Below, piece after piece: positions 1-12,729 of a stretch of 34,045 nucleotides of DNA; positions within the stretch are counted from its first letter, which is position 1; the number at the start of each line of letters is the position of its first letter. Both the position numbers and the translations under genes were made by a program. The DNA is from an uncultured Pelagibacteraceae bacterium. Its GTDB lineage: Bacteria > Pseudomonadota > Alphaproteobacteria > Pelagibacterales > Pelagibacteraceae. Location: NCBI GenBank assembly GCA_902626045.1, contig CACODU010000008.1, positions 1 to 34,045 of the forward strand, read 5' to 3'. The notes under the pieces were generated by a model. The model was not told the origin of the DNA and did no database searches. It worked only from the letters and a program-made list of their open reading frames with translations.

Positions 1-648
1 AGATAGGTTTTTTTGAATCCTTCTTGATTTACCTGAAATAAAATCAATCGCATCATTGACGGTAGACAAATAATCCTTTTTATCAATATGGCCAACACAA
101 GGGCCAGAGCATCTTTTTATTTGATAAAGAATGCATGGTCGGTCTCTATTTTTGAAAACTGTATCATCACAAACTCTTAATTGAAAAATCTTTTGAAGAA
201 TTTTAATTGTCCAATTTGCAGACCCTATTGATGCAAAGGGACCAAAATAATAACCTGTTTTTGATTTTTTTCCTCTTAACTTAGTTAGTTGGGGCCATTT
301 ATCTTTATTACCAATATATATGTATGGAAAAGATTTATCATCTCTTAATAAAATATTGTACCGAGGTTTATGTTTTTTAATTAAGTTTGCTTCGAGTAAT
401 AAAGCTTCACTCTCATTACTTGTAGTAGTTGTTTCCAGGTTATGTGTAAGAGATAACATTCTTTCAGTTCTTATAGGCAGGTTTGAGTCCGCAACATAAC
501 TCTTTAGCCTGTTTGGGATATTTTTTGCTTTACCAATATAAAGAATTTCACCTGTAGAGCTTAACATTTTATATACCCCAGGATTTTTTGGAATAAATGG
601 TATTTTATCTTTAATTACTTTTTTTCCTAGTTCTAAACTATTAATCAT
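1..648 (-). CDS. uvrC: UvrABC system protein C, N-terminal part (cut by window edge)
   Basis: UvrC makes the dual incisions in nucleotide-excision repair after UvrB has been loaded on damage. I translated the minus strand from the ATG at 648 to base 1, which gives 216 residues with no stop; the C-terminal part lies outside the window. The N-terminus carries the GIY-YIG nuclease pattern (PGVYKM, then LYIGKAKN) and the later glutamate in NESEALLLE. Cysteines 160, 172, 180 and 184 have spacing C-x11-C-x7-C-x3-C, the arrangement reported for the UvrC iron-sulfur cluster. The start ATG overlaps the folB stop codon as ATGA, so the gene is probably translationally coupled as the last visible member of the uvrB-SDR-folB-uvrC operon. 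Confidence 0.96.
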   Translation of the reverse strand, partial: MINSLELGKKVIKDKIPFIPKNPGVYKMLSSTGEILYIGKAKNIPNRLKSYVADSNLPIRTERMLSLTHNLETTTTSNESEALLLEANLIKKHKPRYNILLRDDKSFPYIYIGNKDKWPQLTKLRGKKSKTGYYFGPFASIGSANWTIKILQKIFQLRVCDDTVFKNRDRPCILYQIKRCSGPCVGHIDKKDYLSTVNDAIDFISGKSRRIQKNLS

Positions 649-1040
649 ATTTTAGTCTTTGATACTTCAATACCAACAGATTTTGTTTTTTTTAGGATAT
701 CTAACTTTTCTAATTTTAAACTTATTTTTTTAACAAGTTTGTTCTTAAAAATAATATTAAAAATATTTTCCGCTAAATCCTCAAGTAATTCGTGGTGTGT
801 TGAATTTGTGAGTTTTTCAATTTTTTTTACAACCTCTTCATAATTCAAAATTGAATTCAAGTCTTTACTATTTGGAGATACATAAGGATCTGTTAAAATT
901 TCAATGTTAAATTTTACCCTTTGCTTCTTTTTTTTCTCAAATTTATGTATTCCAACTAAAATCTTCAAAGTAAGATCCTCGATGATTACTTTTCTTTTAT
1001 ATTTAAATTTTTCTCTTTTTTTAAATTTTATTATTTTCAT
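645..1040 (-). CDS. folB: Dihydroneopterin aldolase-family protein (FolB/FolX type)
   Basis: FolB converts 7,8-dihydroneopterin to 6-hydroxymethyl-dihydropterin plus glycolaldehyde in folate synthesis; the FolX relative epimerises the triphosphate. The 131-residue product has the family's features in order: a strand with [13 protein letters not shown] (usual GIxxxE-rxxQ pattern), [13 protein letters not shown], the helix with [12 protein letters not shown], and KLEKLDIL with the conserved Lys/Glu region near the end. The first 15 or so residues are a lysine-rich extension not typical of the family. It overlaps the SDR gene upstream by 4 bases and uvrC downstream by 4 bases. FolB and FolX cannot be told apart from sequence reading alone, but pairing with a FolM/PTR1-like reductase makes a pterin role likely. 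Confidence 0.88.
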   Translation of the reverse strand: MKIIKFKKREKFKYKRKVIIEDLTLKILVGIHKFEKKKKQRVKFNIEILTDPYVSPNSKDLNSILNYEEVVKKIEKLTNSTHHELLEDLAENIFNIIFKNKLVKKISLKLEKLDILKKTKSVGIEVSKTKI

Positions 1041-1792
1041 TCTTTTGTATTAATTATATCAGGCGTTTGCCATGCAAGTCTTTGCCCGCCATCAATATTA
1101 ATTATTTCTCCAGTTATACTTTTACTTTCAATAAGAAATTTTACCCCATTACAGATATTTTCTAAATCTACTTTTTTTCTTAATATTATTGACTTCCACT
1201 GTTTTTTAAAATGCCTCTCAGATTGTCTTTTATTTTTTAAAGTAGGACCAGGTGAGATACCATTTACTCTAATATTGGGAGCTAGTTTCATAGCTGATGT
1301 TTTTGTTAAAACTGCTAAAGAAGATTTACTTAAAGTATATGAGAAAAAAAAGGGAGTTAATTTTTCGACTCTTTGATCAATGATATTGATAATGCATCCC
1401 TCTTCATCCCTTACAAACTTATGAAAGTTTTGAGTTAAAATCGCAGGCGCTTTTAAGTTAATATTAATATGTTTTGTAAAAGATTTTTCAGAGAAATTTT
1501 CAAGATTATCGTTTTCAAAAACAGAGGCATTATTAATCAAACAATCTAAACCCCTCATCTTTGTATACGCATTCTTAATTAAACTATTAGTTTGCTTAAA
1601 ATTATTTAAATCTGCCTTTAATAAATAAGTTTCGGCACCAAGATTCTCTAGTTCTTTTTTTAATTTAAAGGCACTACTTTTAGAACGATTGAAATGAATA
1701 ACAATTTTTGTATCAAAACTTACTATGCTTTTGGCAATTGCAGCACCTATTCTTGTAGCTCCACCGGTTATAATTATTTTTTTGGCTTCCAT
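1037..1792 (-). CDS. Short-chain dehydrogenase, FolM/PTR1-like pteridine reductase
   Basis: This is a 251-residue classical SDR. The cofactor loop reads TGGATRIG (residues 9-16), the TGx3RxG variant seen in pteridine reductase PTR1 and FolM in place of the common TGxxxGxG. NNAS lies in the middle and the catalytic Tyr152 and Lys156 are in [15 protein letters not shown] follows and NIDGGQRL ends the fold. FolM and PTR1 reduce dihydropterins, and in some bacteria they replace or support FolA dihydrofolate reductase. The overlapping folB gene supports a pterin substrate. It overlaps the end of uvrB by 19 bases. The family call is firm; the exact substrate (dihydrofolate, dihydromonapterin or other) is inference. 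Confidence 0.85.
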   Translation of the reverse strand: MEAKKIIITGGATRIGAAIAKSIVSFDTKIVIHFNRSKSSAFKLKKELENLGAETYLLKADLNNFKQTNSLIKNAYTKMRGLDCLINNASVFENDNLENFSEKSFTKHININLKAPAILTQNFHKFVRDEEGCIINIIDQRVEKLTPFFFSYTLSKSSLAVLTKTSAMKLAPNIRVNGISPGPTLKNKRQSERHFKKQWKSIILRKKVDLENICNGVKFLIESKSITGEIINIDGGQRLAWQTPDIINTKE

Positions 1793-3945
1793 TTTTTAAT
1801 TGCTTTTTTTGGCTTTGTACCTGGCATGCCCATCGTTGATCTCCCTTTTGGATAAACCTTACTTTTTAAATTATATTGAGAAATTTTTGGATTTAAAGTT
1901 ATTTCAAGCTCACTTGCTTCCAGCTTTCTCATTTCATCTCTCAATTTTGCGGCTTCCTCAAACTCCAGGTTAGAAGCAGCCTCTTTCATTTTTCTATTTA
2001 ATGCTTTTAGATGTTTTTTTAAGTTTCCACCTACATTTGAACCTTCGCTAATTTTTACGTAATCTTTTTCGTAAACAGACTCTAAAATATCACTTATTTC
2101 TTTTTTGACGGACTCTGCAGTTATTCCATTTTTTTTATTATATTCTAATTGTTTATTTCTTCTTCTCTCTGTTTCCTTTATTGCTTTATCAATACTTTTT
2201 GTAACTTTATCAGCATATAAAATTACTTTACCGTCTATATTTCGAGCTGCTCTTCCAATAGTTTGTATTAAAGAAGTTTCTGATCTTAAAAAACCCTCTT
2301 TATCGGCATCTAATATTGCCACTAAAGCGCATTCAGGAATATCTAATCCTTCTCGCAATAAGTTTATACCGACAAGAATATCAAATACTCCCATTCTTAA
2401 ATCTCTAATAATTTCAATTCTTTCAAGAGTATCAATATCGGAGTGCATGTATCTTACTTTAAGACCATTTTCGTGAAGGTATTCAGTAAGATCTTCTGCC
2501 ATCTTTTTAGTAAGTGTTGTAGCAAGAACTCTATAACCTTTTTCTACAATTTCTTTTGCTTCATGCATAAGATCATCCACCTGAGTTTTGGCTGGTCTTA
2601 TTTCTACTGGTGGATCTATTAAACCTGTTGGTCTAATAATTTGATCAATGTATTTATTGCTAGTTTGTTTTAGTTCCCATGGGCCCGGGGTAGCAGACAC
2701 GAATACAGTTTGTGTTCTCATTAAATCCCACTCTTCAAACTTTAAAGGCCTATTATCCATACAAGATGGTAGTCTAAATCCATATTCGGCCAATGTACTT
2801 TTTCTTGTGCGGTCTCCCTTATACATTCCATTTAATTGAGGAACAGTTACATGACTTTCATCTACAAATATAATTGCATTATCTGGGAAATATTCAAATA
2901 AAGTAGGTGGAGGTTCTCCAGCTTTTCTTCCGGACAAAAATCTTGAATAATTTTCGATACCTGCACAAGTTCCTGTCGCTTCAATCATTTCTAAATCAAA
3001 TTTAGTTCTTTCCCTTAGTCGCTGTTCTTCTAAAAGTTTGTTATTTTCTCTGTGTTTTTTTAATGTTTCAGCTAATTCAGATTTTATTTGTCTTATGGCT
3101 TGTTCGATAGTTGGTTTAGGAGTTATGTAGTGGCTATTAGCGTAAATTTTTATTATAGAATAATCATTGGTTTTATCACCAGTAAGTGGATCAAATTCCT
3201 CGATTTTTTCTAATTTATTAAAATTAAAACTTATTCTCCAGGCTCTATCCTCCAAATGCGATGGAAAGATTTCTAAATTTTCTCCTCTTACCCTAAAAGT
3301 TCCTCTAAAAAAATTTTGATCATTTCTTTTGTACTGTAAATTTATAAAAGCTCTAATTAAATCATCTCGTTCATACTCATAATTTTTTTTTAGAGTAATT
3401 GTCATTTTTGAGTAGGCCTCTACTGAACCTAAACCATAAATACATGATACACTCGCTACAATTATTACATCATCTCTTTCCAGCAATGATCTAGTCGCAG
3501 AATGCCTCATACGATCTATTTGTTCATTTATTGAAGCTTCTTTTTCTATATAAGTGTCTGATCTTGGCACGTATGCTTCTGGAGTGTAGTAATCATAGTA
3601 TGAAACGAAATATTCAACAGCGTTATCTGGAAAAAAACTTTTAAACTCACCGTACAATTGTGCCGCCAGAGTTTTATTAGGAGCTAGAATTAGGGCTGGC
3701 CTATTTGCTTTTTCAATAACTTTTGCCATGGTAAAAGTTTTACCAGAACCTGTTACCCCTAAAAGCACTTGCTCTTGTTTATTATCTTTTAAATTTTTTA
3801 AAATTTGTTTAATAGCCTCTGGTTGGTCACCGCTAGGTTGAAAATCACTTTTGATTTTAAAGTTAATACCTCCCTCTAACTTCTTAATTTTTTTAGAGTT
3901 ATTAACCTCTAGGTCAGCTGATTTTTCTTGATAAGTATTTTGCAT
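1774..3945 (-). CDS. uvrB: UvrABC system protein B (excision repair helicase)
   Basis: UvrB is the damage-verifying helicase-like subunit that receives DNA from UvrA and recruits UvrC. The 723-residue product has Walker A GVTGSGKT (63-70), the beta-hairpin region [19 protein letters not shown] (about 117-135), the DESH helicase motif in [11 protein letters not shown], helicase motifs SATPGPWE and QTIGRAARN, and a C-terminal UVR domain ([20 protein letters not shown]). It is about 50 residues longer than the E. coli protein because of an N-terminal extension of about 22-25 residues and a basic tail after the UVR domain ending in [18 protein letters not shown]. No internal Met offers a later start before the conserved core. 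It is first in an operon with the SDR, folB and uvrC. Confidence 0.98.
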   Translation of the reverse strand: MQNTYQEKSADLEVNNSKKIKKLEGGINFKIKSDFQPSGDQPEAIKQILKNLKDNKQEQVLLGVTGSGKTFTMAKVIEKANRPALILAPNKTLAAQLYGEFKSFFPDNAVEYFVSYYDYYTPEAYVPRSDTYIEKEASINEQIDRMRHSATRSLLERDDVIIVASVSCIYGLGSVEAYSKMTITLKKNYEYERDDLIRAFINLQYKRNDQNFFRGTFRVRGENLEIFPSHLEDRAWRISFNFNKLEKIEEFDPLTGDKTNDYSIIKIYANSHYITPKPTIEQAIRQIKSELAETLKKHRENNKLLEEQRLRERTKFDLEMIEATGTCAGIENYSRFLSGRKAGEPPPTLFEYFPDNAIIFVDESHVTVPQLNGMYKGDRTRKSTLAEYGFRLPSCMDNRPLKFEEWDLMRTQTVFVSATPGPWELKQTSNKYIDQIIRPTGLIDPPVEIRPAKTQVDDLMHEAKEIVEKGYRVLATTLTKKMAEDLTEYLHENGLKVRYMHSDIDTLERIEIIRDLRMGVFDILVGINLLREGLDIPECALVAILDADKEGFLRSETSLIQTIGRAARNIDGKVILYADKVTKSIDKAIKETERRRNKQLEYNKKNGITAESVKKEISDILESVYEKDYVKISEGSNVGGNLKKHLKALNRKMKEAASNLEFEEAAKLRDEMRKLEASELEITLNPKISQYNLKSKVYPKGRSTMGMPGTKPKKAIKKWKPKK

Positions 3946-3954
3946 TATATGTTA

Positions 3955-6102
<2,148 letters not shown>

Positions 6103-6114
<12 letters not shown>

Positions 6115-6132
6115 TTAGTAAAGGTATATAAT
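6103..6132 (+). promoter_or_regulatory. Candidate promoter for the ELM1/oxygenase pair
   Basis: A perfect TATAAT (6127-6132) ends five bases before the ATG at 6138. TTTATT (6103-6108) lies 18 bases upstream of it as a weak -35 match. Transcription would start at or within a base or two of the ATG, suggesting a leaderless message. The -35 element would lie inside the first codons of divergent trxB. The -10 match is good, but AT-rich background makes this uncertain. Confidence 0.35.
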
Positions 6133-6137
6133 AACTA

Positions 6138-7091
6138 ATGTTAGAATTAAAAGCACTTCTTTTAACGCAAGGGATGCACGGCATGGTTAGTCAAGTAGAG
6201 GGATTAGCTAAAGCTTTAGGCCTAAATTATAAACACCAAAAAATTGAATTGAAATCTTTTTGGAATATTATTCCACCACGAATCAGTCCTATTTCAGAAA
6301 ATTTGGTAAAAAATAAATTTGTATGTGATTGTAAAGTAATTATATCCTGTGGAAGAAAAAGTGTAATACCATCAATAGCATTAAAAAAAAGACTGGGAAA
6401 TGAAATTTTTAATATTCATATTCAAGATCCAAAAATATCGTTCAAACATTTTGATCTTATTGTAAGCCCAGAACATGACAACCTAAAAGGCGAAAATGTA
6501 ATTAATACTACTGGCGCCATTCATTATTTAACTAAAAAAGAAATTATGGATAACTCTCAATATTTGGGAATAGAAAAAGACAAGAAAAGAGAATTAGTTG
6601 GTTTTATTATTGGTGGCCCAAATAAATATTACAAGTATTCTGAAAAACAAATCCATGAGCTTTTTAACAAAGTAAAAACTTTATTTACTCCAGATAAATT
6701 TAAGATCATTGTAATTCCCTCCTACAGAACACCAGAAAACATTTTAAAAGCGGCTTATAATACATTCAATGTAGATCATCATGTAGTCAAAACCGTTGAT
6801 AAAAAAGCATATCTTTCAGCCTTAGCAATTTCAAATTACTTAGTCGTAACATGCGACTCAACGTCTATGATATCCGAAGCAGCTATGACTGGAAAACCTG
6901 TCTATATTGCGATGATGAAGTCATTCAAGCCAACTGGAAGATTTAAAAAATTTTATTCACAACTTAAAGATTTAGGTATAACAAGAGAATTAGAAGACAG
7001 AGTTGAAAGTTGGAGTTATAATAAATTAAATGAAGTGACCAGAATAGCCCCAATAGTAAAAACAAAAATGAAAAAAAATGGAATTATTTAA
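6138..7091 (+). CDS. ELM1-family protein (mitochondrial fission ELM1-like)
   Basis: The 317-residue product resembles the bacterial ELM1 family, named after a plant mitochondrial fission factor and thought to have a glycosyltransferase-like (GT-B) fold. Visible hallmarks are the N-terminal GMHGMVSQVEGLAKALG, ISCGRKSVIPSIALKK, the region around HIQDPK and FDLIVSPEHD, GFIIGGPNKYY opening the second half, and VVTCDSTSMISEAAMTGKPVYI, which looks like a nucleotide-sugar-site segment. There is no signal peptide or clear membrane segment. Its biochemical activity in bacteria is not established as far as I know, so I give no function. It overlaps the following oxygenase-like gene by 14 bases, so the two are probably co-translated. 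Confidence 0.85.
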   Translation: MLELKALLLTQGMHGMVSQVEGLAKALGLNYKHQKIELKSFWNIIPPRISPISENLVKNKFVCDCKVIISCGRKSVIPSIALKKRLGNEIFNIHIQDPKISFKHFDLIVSPEHDNLKGENVINTTGAIHYLTKKEIMDNSQYLGIEKDKKRELVGFIIGGPNKYYKYSEKQIHELFNKVKTLFTPDKFKIIVIPSYRTPENILKAAYNTFNVDHHVVKTVDKKAYLSALAISNYLVVTCDSTSMISEAAMTGKPVYIAMMKSFKPTGRFKKFYSQLKDLGITRELEDRVESWSYNKLNEVTRIAPIVKTKMKKNGII

Positions 7092-7743
7092 ATCTTTAGA
7101 AAGTAGAACAAAATTATATAGCGATCCTTTCAAACATTTTGAAATAAACGAACCTTTGACAAAAAATGCAATTGATGAAATCTGTAATGCAGAGATAGCT
7201 GATCCTAGAAAACAAAATTTAAATTATGACGGAACAAGAGCTCTTGATGGAGGAGAAGGAGCCTTTCGAGCTGGAATTAAAGATGGCGGTAAAGCAAAAA
7301 AACTTAGATGTTATGTTACAAAAGAAAATTCTAGTAAATTTCCAAACTTAACAAAATTTATTGAAGAATTGAGATCACCCGAGGTTTATAAAAAAATTGG
7401 ATCATTAATTGGTAAAGATTTAAGTAATTCGTATGTAAGACTAGAAGTGATTTGTGATCGAGAAGGATTTTGGTTGAAACCTCACTGTGATATTGAAGAA
7501 AAATTAATGTCTTCAATAGTTTTTGTGAATTTACACAACGAGTCAGAAAATTTAGGAACTGATTTTTATGACGCAAAATTAAATAAAGTCAAAACTGTTC
7601 CTTACAGACATAACTATGGATATTTTTTTACAAGTGGACCAAACACTTGGCATGGAATGGAAAAAAAAGAGATTAAAAAAGAGAGAAGATGTATTCAAAT
7701 AAACTACGTAACTTTTAAGACTGATTGGAAAGTAAATAGTTAA
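7078..7743 (+). CDS. 2-oxoglutarate/Fe(II) dioxygenase-like protein, substrate unknown
   Basis: The 221-residue product has the iron-binding facial triad of the 2OG-Fe(II) oxygenase superfamily: His136 and Asp138 in KPHCDIEEK (HxD) and His192 in [10 protein letters not shown]. Arg203/Arg204 lie 11-12 residues later and are placed to bind the 2-oxoglutarate carboxylate. The stretch SSIVFVNLH after HxD, and GTDFYDAKL, are consistent with the double-stranded beta-helix strands. No signal peptide is seen. The substrate cannot be deduced; relatives act on protein side chains, small molecules or cell-surface sugars. The start overlaps the ELM1-family gene by 14 bases, linking the two. Its stop shares the bases TTAA with the stop of carB on the other strand. 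Confidence 0.75.
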   Translation: MELFKSLESRTKLYSDPFKHFEINEPLTKNAIDEICNAEIADPRKQNLNYDGTRALDGGEGAFRAGIKDGGKAKKLRCYVTKENSSKFPNLTKFIEELRSPEVYKKIGSLIGKDLSNSYVRLEVICDREGFWLKPHCDIEEKLMSSIVFVNLHNESENLGTDFYDAKLNKVKTVPYRHNYGYFFTSGPNTWHGMEKKEIKKERRCIQINYVTFKTDWKVNS

Positions 7744-10700
7744 ATATCTTGCAAAGAGGTTACACTTATTTCTCTTAACTTAAGAGATTTTATACCTTCT
7801 AAACAAACCTTGGCTGTTGACATATTAGTACAATACGGAACTTTATTAGCAAGAGTAGCTCTTCTCAAAGCTACCGCATCACTTAATTGGGTTTCACTAT
7901 TTCCACCTCCAGTATTTATTACTAAAGCTATCTTTTTGGCGTTAAGAACATCAACAATATGAGGTGAGCCCTGATTAACTTTATTTATTTTTTTGCAATG
8001 AATTCCATGTTGATTTATATAATCAGCAGTCCCGCCAGTACCGCAAAGTTTAAAATTCAATTTAATCAATTGTTTTGCTAATTCTACTCCCTCTTTTTTA
8101 TGGCTATTTTTCAAGGAGATAAAAGCTAAGCCCTTTTTAGGAAGAGAGTTGGAGGCTGCGATTTGACTCTTTGCAAAAGCCATCCCAAAATTTCTATCAA
8201 AACCCATTACCTCACCTGTAGACTTCATTTCTGGACCGAGTAAAAGATCGCTATTTGGAAATTTATTAAATGGAAAAACCGCCTCTTTAACTGCAAACAT
8301 ATCTTTTGTTTTACTTTTTAAATTGAACTTTGATAATTTTTCTCCTGCCATCACTCTTGAGGCTATCTTAGCAAGAGGTAAATTTTTCGCTTTAGAGACA
8401 AATGGGACAGTCCTACTAGCTCTTGGATTAACCTCTATTACATAAATCTGATCTTTTTTAATTGCATACTGAACATTCATGAAGCCTTTAACTTTAAGAG
8501 CTAAAGCTAACTTTTTTGTTTGATTTTCAATTTCTTTAATCAAAAAAGGTTTTAATGATACCGGAGGCAAGCTACATGCTGAGTCACCTGAGTGTATTCC
8601 AGCTTCTTCAATATGTTGCATAATGCCAGCTACAAAAACATTTTTACCATCTGATATAGCATCCACATCAACTTCCATTGCATTATCAATAAACTTATCA
8701 ATTAAGATTGGATTTTTTTCGGCAACTCTAAATGCTTCTTTGACAAAGTTTTTAAGCTGACTCTTTTCATGAACTATCTCCATAGCTCTTCCACCAAGCA
8801 CATATGAGGGTCTTACCATTAAAGGCAAACCTATTTTATCAGCTATCTCAATCGCTTGAGAAAAATTTTTTGCTATGCCGCTTTCAGCTTGATTTAAATT
8901 TAACTTATTTAAAAGATTTCTAAATCTGTCTCTATCTTCGGCAAGATCAATAGATGTATACTGTGTACCTAAAATTGGAAGCTTGTTTTCGTGTAAAAAT
9001 TTCGCAAGTTTGATAGGAGTTTGTCCACCGAATTGAGTTATTACACCTTTAACATTACCTTTTGTTTTCTCTTTTTTTATAATGTTAAAAACGTATTCAT
9101 CAATTAAAGGTTCGAAATATAATCTATCACTTGTATCGTAATCCGTGGATACAGTCTCCGGATTACAATTGATCATAATAGTTTCATACTTAGCCTCTTT
9201 AAGGGCAAAACTAGCTTGGCAACAACAATAATCAAACTCAATTCCTTGACCAATTCTGTTTGGACCTCCGCCAAGTATTATAATTTTATTTTTACTGGAA
9301 GGATCAGACTCACATTCTGAAAAAGAAGAGAAATTTCTTTGATAAGTAGAGTACATGTATGGAGTAAAAGATTTAAATTCAGCAGCACAAGTATCTACTT
9401 TTTTATATACCGGTAAAACTTTTAACGCGGTTCTTTTCCTTCTAATTAATGACTCCGAAACATTTGTGAGTTCCGATAATTTTTTATCAGAAAATCCTAT
9501 TGATTTAATATAATTGAATTCATTGAAAGTTTTTGGAAGACCTTTTTTCTTTATTTTGATTTCACTATCTATGATCTCTTTAATTTGTCTTAAAAACCAA
9601 GGGTCTATTTTTGAAAGACTATGTATTTTACTTAAATTGATTTTTTTTCTTATAGCTTCCGCAACGAGTAAAATTTTATTTGGAATATTTTCTTTTAGCT
9701 TCTTTTTTATTTTGTCTTTACTTAGATTAAATATTTGATCTAAACCCGAGAAACCTGTTTCTAAAGAAACTAAAGCCTTTTGCAAAGACTCTTTAAAGTT
9801 TCTGCCTATCGCCATAGCCTCTCCGACAGATTTCATTGATGTGCCTAAAACTGCAGCTGAAGTTGAGAATTTTTCAAAGGTAAATCTTGGAATTTTTGTT
9901 ACCACATAATCTATTGTAGGTTCAAATGAGGCAGGAGTTACTTTTGTAATTTCATTTTTTAATTCATCTAGAGTATAACCAACAGCTAACTTTGCAGCTA
10001 CCTTGGCAATTGGAAACCCAGTTGCTTTAGAAGCTAACGCAGATGACCTTGAAACTCTCGGGTTCATCTCGATAATTACCATTCTCCCATTTTTTGGATT
10101 TATTGCAAATTGAACATTGGATCCTCCAGTCTCTACACCAATTTTTCTTAGACATGCTATAGAAGCATTTCTCATAACTTGATATTCTTTATCAGTCAAA
10201 GTAAGCGCAGGTGCAATAGTAACAGAGTCTCCAGTATGTATTCCCATAGGGTCCAAATTTTCTATTGAACAAATGATAATACAATTATCATTTTTATCTC
10301 TGACCACTTCCATTTCAAACTCTTTCCAACCCTCCAAACACTCTTCTACTAAAACTTGATTGACAGGTGACTCATGAAGTCCATTCTTTATTATTTTGAA
10401 AAACTCACTTTTACTATTAGCTATACCACCTCCTAAGCCTCCAAGTGTGAACGCTGGTCTTATTATTGCGGGCAAACCAATCTGTTTTAAGACTTGAGCG
10501 GATTGGTTAAAATTATTTACAATTTTTGATTTAGGAAGATCTAAGCCAATTTCGATCATGTTTTTTCTAAATTTTTTTCTATCTTCCGCATTTGATATCG
10601 CATTTGAATTAGCACCTATTAATTCAATTTTATACTTTTTAAGAATTCCTTTTTTTTCAGCTTCCATTGCTAAATTTAATGCAGTTTGACCACCCATGGT

Positions 10701-10964
10701 TGGCAAAATTGCATCAGGATTTTCTTTAACAATAATTTTTTCAAGTACTTCTATCGTAATAGGCTCAATATAAGTCTTGTCTGCAACATTCGGATCAGTC
10801 ATTATAGTTGCTGGATTAGAATTAATTAAAATTACTTTAAACCCCTCATCTTTTAATGCTTTACATGCTTGGGTTCCTGAATAATCAAACTCACAAGCTT
10901 GCCCGATAATAATTGGACCTGCACCGACAACTAAAATTTTTTTAATATCTTTTCTTTTTGGCAT
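7740..10964 (-). CDS. carB: Carbamoyl phosphate synthase large subunit
   Basis: CarB uses ammonia delivered by CarA, bicarbonate and two ATP to make carbamoyl phosphate for arginine and pyrimidine synthesis. The 1074-residue length matches the family. It shows the internal duplication of two ATP-grasp halves: the first starts with [20 protein letters not shown] and contains [11 protein letters not shown] and [19 protein letters not shown], and the second starts at [20 protein letters not shown] and contains [14 protein letters not shown] and [18 protein letters not shown]. The last 140 or so residues form the MGS-like allosteric domain ([22 protein letters not shown]). It overlaps the end of carA by 23 bases, so coupled translation of the two subunits is likely. 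Confidence 0.98.
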   Translation of the reverse strand: MPKRKDIKKILVVGAGPIIIGQACEFDYSGTQACKALKDEGFKVILINSNPATIMTDPNVADKTYIEPITIEVLEKIIVKENPDAILPTMGGQTALNLAMEAEKKGILKKYKIELIGANSNAISNAEDRKKFRKNMIEIGLDLPKSKIVNNFNQSAQVLKQIGLPAIIRPAFTLGGLGGGIANSKSEFFKIIKNGLHESPVNQVLVEECLEGWKEFEMEVVRDKNDNCIIICSIENLDPMGIHTGDSVTIAPALTLTDKEYQVMRNASIACLRKIGVETGGSNVQFAINPKNGRMVIIEMNPRVSRSSALASKATGFPIAKVAAKLAVGYTLDELKNEITKVTPASFEPTIDYVVTKIPRFTFEKFSTSAAVLGTSMKSVGEAMAIGRNFKESLQKALVSLETGFSGLDQIFNLSKDKIKKKLKENIPNKILLVAEAIRKKINLSKIHSLSKIDPWFLRQIKEIIDSEIKIKKKGLPKTFNEFNYIKSIGFSDKKLSELTNVSESLIRRKRTALKVLPVYKKVDTCAAEFKSFTPYMYSTYQRNFSSFSECESDPSSKNKIIILGGGPNRIGQGIEFDYCCCQASFALKEAKYETIMINCNPETVSTDYDTSDRLYFEPLIDEYVFNIIKKEKTKGNVKGVITQFGGQTPIKLAKFLHENKLPILGTQYTSIDLAEDRDRFRNLLNKLNLNQAESGIAKNFSQAIEIADKIGLPLMVRPSYVLGGRAMEIVHEKSQLKNFVKEAFRVAEKNPILIDKFIDNAMEVDVDAISDGKNVFVAGIMQHIEEAGIHSGDSACSLPPVSLKPFLIKEIENQTKKLALALKVKGFMNVQYAIKKDQIYVIEVNPRASRTVPFVSKAKNLPLAKIASRVMAGEKLSKFNLKSKTKDMFAVKEAVFPFNKFPNSDLLLGPEMKSTGEVMGFDRNFGMAFAKSQIAASNSLPKKGLAFISLKNSHKKEGVELAKQLIKLNFKLCGTGGTADYINQHGIHCKKINKVNQGSPHIVDVLNAKKIALVINTGGGNSETQLSDAVALRRATLANKVPYCTNMSTAKVCLEGIKSLKLREISVTSLQDI

Positions 10965-12150
10965 TTTTTTTTATACTTTTAATAAATTCCTCAAACAAAT
11001 AAACGCTATCTTGCGGTCCAGGGTTAGACTCAGGATGGTATTGAACAGAGTATACTGGCTTATTTTTTAATCTTATTCCTTCAATACTATTGTCAAAAAG
11101 AGACTTATGAGTAACTTGAATATTTTTTTTTAAGCTGCTTCTCACTACCTCAAATCCGTGATTTTGACTTGTAATTTCTACATTACCCTTTACTAAATTT
11201 TTAACCGGATGATTTGCACCCCTATGCCCTAAGCTCATTTTTTTTGTTTTTGCGCCTAACGTTAAAGCAAGGATTTGATGACCAAGACAAATGCCAAATA
11301 TAGGTAAATTTTTTTTTATAAGCTCTTTTACAATTGGAATAGCATATTTCCCTGTTGCAGCTGGATCACCTGGTCCATTGGATAGAAAAATACCGTTTGG
11401 TTTTAATTTAATTATATCTGCCGCCGGAGTTTTACAATAAACTACTGTAACTTTGCAATTAAAATCTGAAAAATACCTTAAAATATTTTTTTTAATTCCA
11501 TAATCTATTGCAACTACATGAAAGATTTCTTTTTTATTTTTTTCAAAACCTGTATTTTTTCTCCATGTTTTTAAACCTTTCCAAGTATAATTCTTTTTTG
11601 TAGAAACTTTTTGAGCCAAATCTAAATTTTTTAGGCCACTCCATTTTTGTGTTTGTTTAAGAAGTTTTTTAACATTTAATTTTTTATTCCTTGGGTAAGA
11701 TATGGTTCCTTTAGGAGCCCCTTTATCTCTTATAAAATTTGTAAGATTTCTTGTATCAATTCCAGTTATACCTACAATTTTATTTTTTTTTAACCATTCA
11801 TCTAAGTGCTTAAGCGCCCTGTAGCTTGAGGGACTTGTAATTTCAGAATTTATAATAACTCCTTTAGTCCATATTTTATCAGATTCATGATCTTCTTGAT
11901 TGGTTCCCACATTACCGACATGAGGAAATGTAAAATTTATAATTTGATCAGCATAGGAAGGGTCTGATATTATTTCTTGGTATCCTGTAATAGAAGTATT
12001 AAAACATACTTCGCCCGTAGCAGTCCCCTGGTATCCAAGACCTAAGCCTTTAAAAAATTTACCATTTTGTAATATCAAAATAGCAGTGGAATCGATCTTA
12101 TTAAGATTTTTATTTGAGTTTATATTTTGAATTAAAGGTTTCAAATACAA
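10942..12150 (-). CDS. carA: Carbamoyl phosphate synthase small (glutaminase) subunit
   Basis: CarA hydrolyses glutamine and channels ammonia to CarB. The N-terminal domain shows [20 protein letters not shown] and [18 protein letters not shown]. The C-terminal class I glutamine amidotransferase domain has the nucleophile Cys288 in FGICLGHQ and the His372/Glu374 pair in [11 protein letters not shown] keep the TTG at 12150 as the start, giving 402 residues, because no in-frame ATG or GTG exists between the stop at 12240-12238 and the conserved core. A second TTG lies two codons later (12144), so the first residues are uncertain. Divergent yqeY begins 123 bases away. Confidence 0.95.
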   Translation of the reverse strand: MYLKPLIQNINSNKNLNKIDSTAILILQNGKFFKGLGLGYQGTATGEVCFNTSITGYQEIISDPSYADQIINFTFPHVGNVGTNQEDHESDKIWTKGVIINSEITSPSSYRALKHLDEWLKKNKIVGITGIDTRNLTNFIRDKGAPKGTISYPRNKKLNVKKLLKQTQKWSGLKNLDLAQKVSTKKNYTWKGLKTWRKNTGFEKNKKEIFHVVAIDYGIKKNILRYFSDFNCKVTVVYCKTPAADIIKLKPNGIFLSNGPGDPAATGKYAIPIVKELIKKNLPIFGICLGHQILALTLGAKTKKMSLGHRGANHPVKNLVKGNVEITSQNHGFEVVRSSLKKNIQVTHKSLFDNSIEGIRLKNKPVYSVQYHPESNPGPQDSVYLFEEFIKSIKKNAKKKRY

Positions 12151-12273
12151 CTCATGAGTTAAAGTAAAAAACTTATGAACATGATTTTGCGCAACATATG
12201 AAATAGTAATAAAATCGTCAAGAAACTTCTTTTTATTTTAGATAAGAATTGTGATTAAAATAATTAAAATCTT
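12151..12273. other. Divergent carA/yqeY spacer
   Basis: This 123-base AT-rich spacer must hold the promoters of carBA (leftward) and yqeY-dnaG (rightward). I see no promoter good enough to call. A perfect 12-base palindrome, AACTCATGAGTT (12149-12160), touches the proposed carA TTG start; one palindrome of this length is not surprising by chance. I see no riboswitch-like or attenuator-like structure. Confidence 0.5.
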
Positions 12274-12729
12274 ATGACATTAAAAAAACAAATTGAAGAT
12301 AAGCTAAATGATGCATTAAAGGCTAAGGATAAAAACACCTACCCGACTTTAAGACTAGTAGTTTCTTCGATAAAAGATGCTGAAATTGCCAGTCGAACAA
12401 AGGGTCAAAAAGAAATTACCGATAGTGAAATAACCGCTATTTTAAAAAAAATGATCAAACAGAGAAACGAGTCTTGTGAAGTTTATAAAAAAGCAGGAAG
12501 AAACGAACTTTTAGAAAATGAGACTAAAGAAATAGAGGTAATAAGTGCTTTTTTACCTAAACAACTTAGCGAAGAAGAAACTAAAAAGATATGTGAGGAA
12601 GCTATAAAATCATCTGGCGCATCATCTATAAAAGATATGGGAAAGGTCATGGGGGTCTTGAAATCAAAACACGCAGACACTCTTGACTTTTCAAAAGTCA
12701 GCTTAATTATAAAAAAACTTTTAAATTAA
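12274..12729 (+). CDS. yqeY: GatB/YqeY domain protein
   Basis: This 151-residue protein matches the YqeY family, related to the tail domain of the GatB subunit of Glu-tRNA(Gln) amidotransferase. Typical segments are LKDAMKAKD-like LNDALKAKDK, TLRLVVSSIKDAEI, RNESCEVYKKAGR, LLENETKEIEVISAFLPKQLSEEE and KDMGKVMGVLKSK. Its own function is not settled; a tRNA-linked role is guessed from the domain. It begins the run yqeY-dnaG-rpoD, an arrangement common in alphaproteobacteria, and its stop codon (12727-12729) directly abuts the dnaG ATG. Confidence 0.92.
   Translation: MTLKKQIEDKLNDALKAKDKNTYPTLRLVVSSIKDAEIASRTKGQKEITDSEITAILKKMIKQRNESCEVYKKAGRNELLENETKEIEVISAFLPKQLSEEETKKICEEAIKSSGASSIKDMGKVMGVLKSKHADTLDFSKVSLIIKKLLN

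Noticed and set aside
2676-2690. GC-rich palindromic cluster (CCCATGGGCCCGGGG) in otherwise AT-rich DNA
   Set aside because: It encodes the conserved UvrB helicase motif SATPGPWE, where Gly and Pro codons force G and C. No regulatory role is needed.
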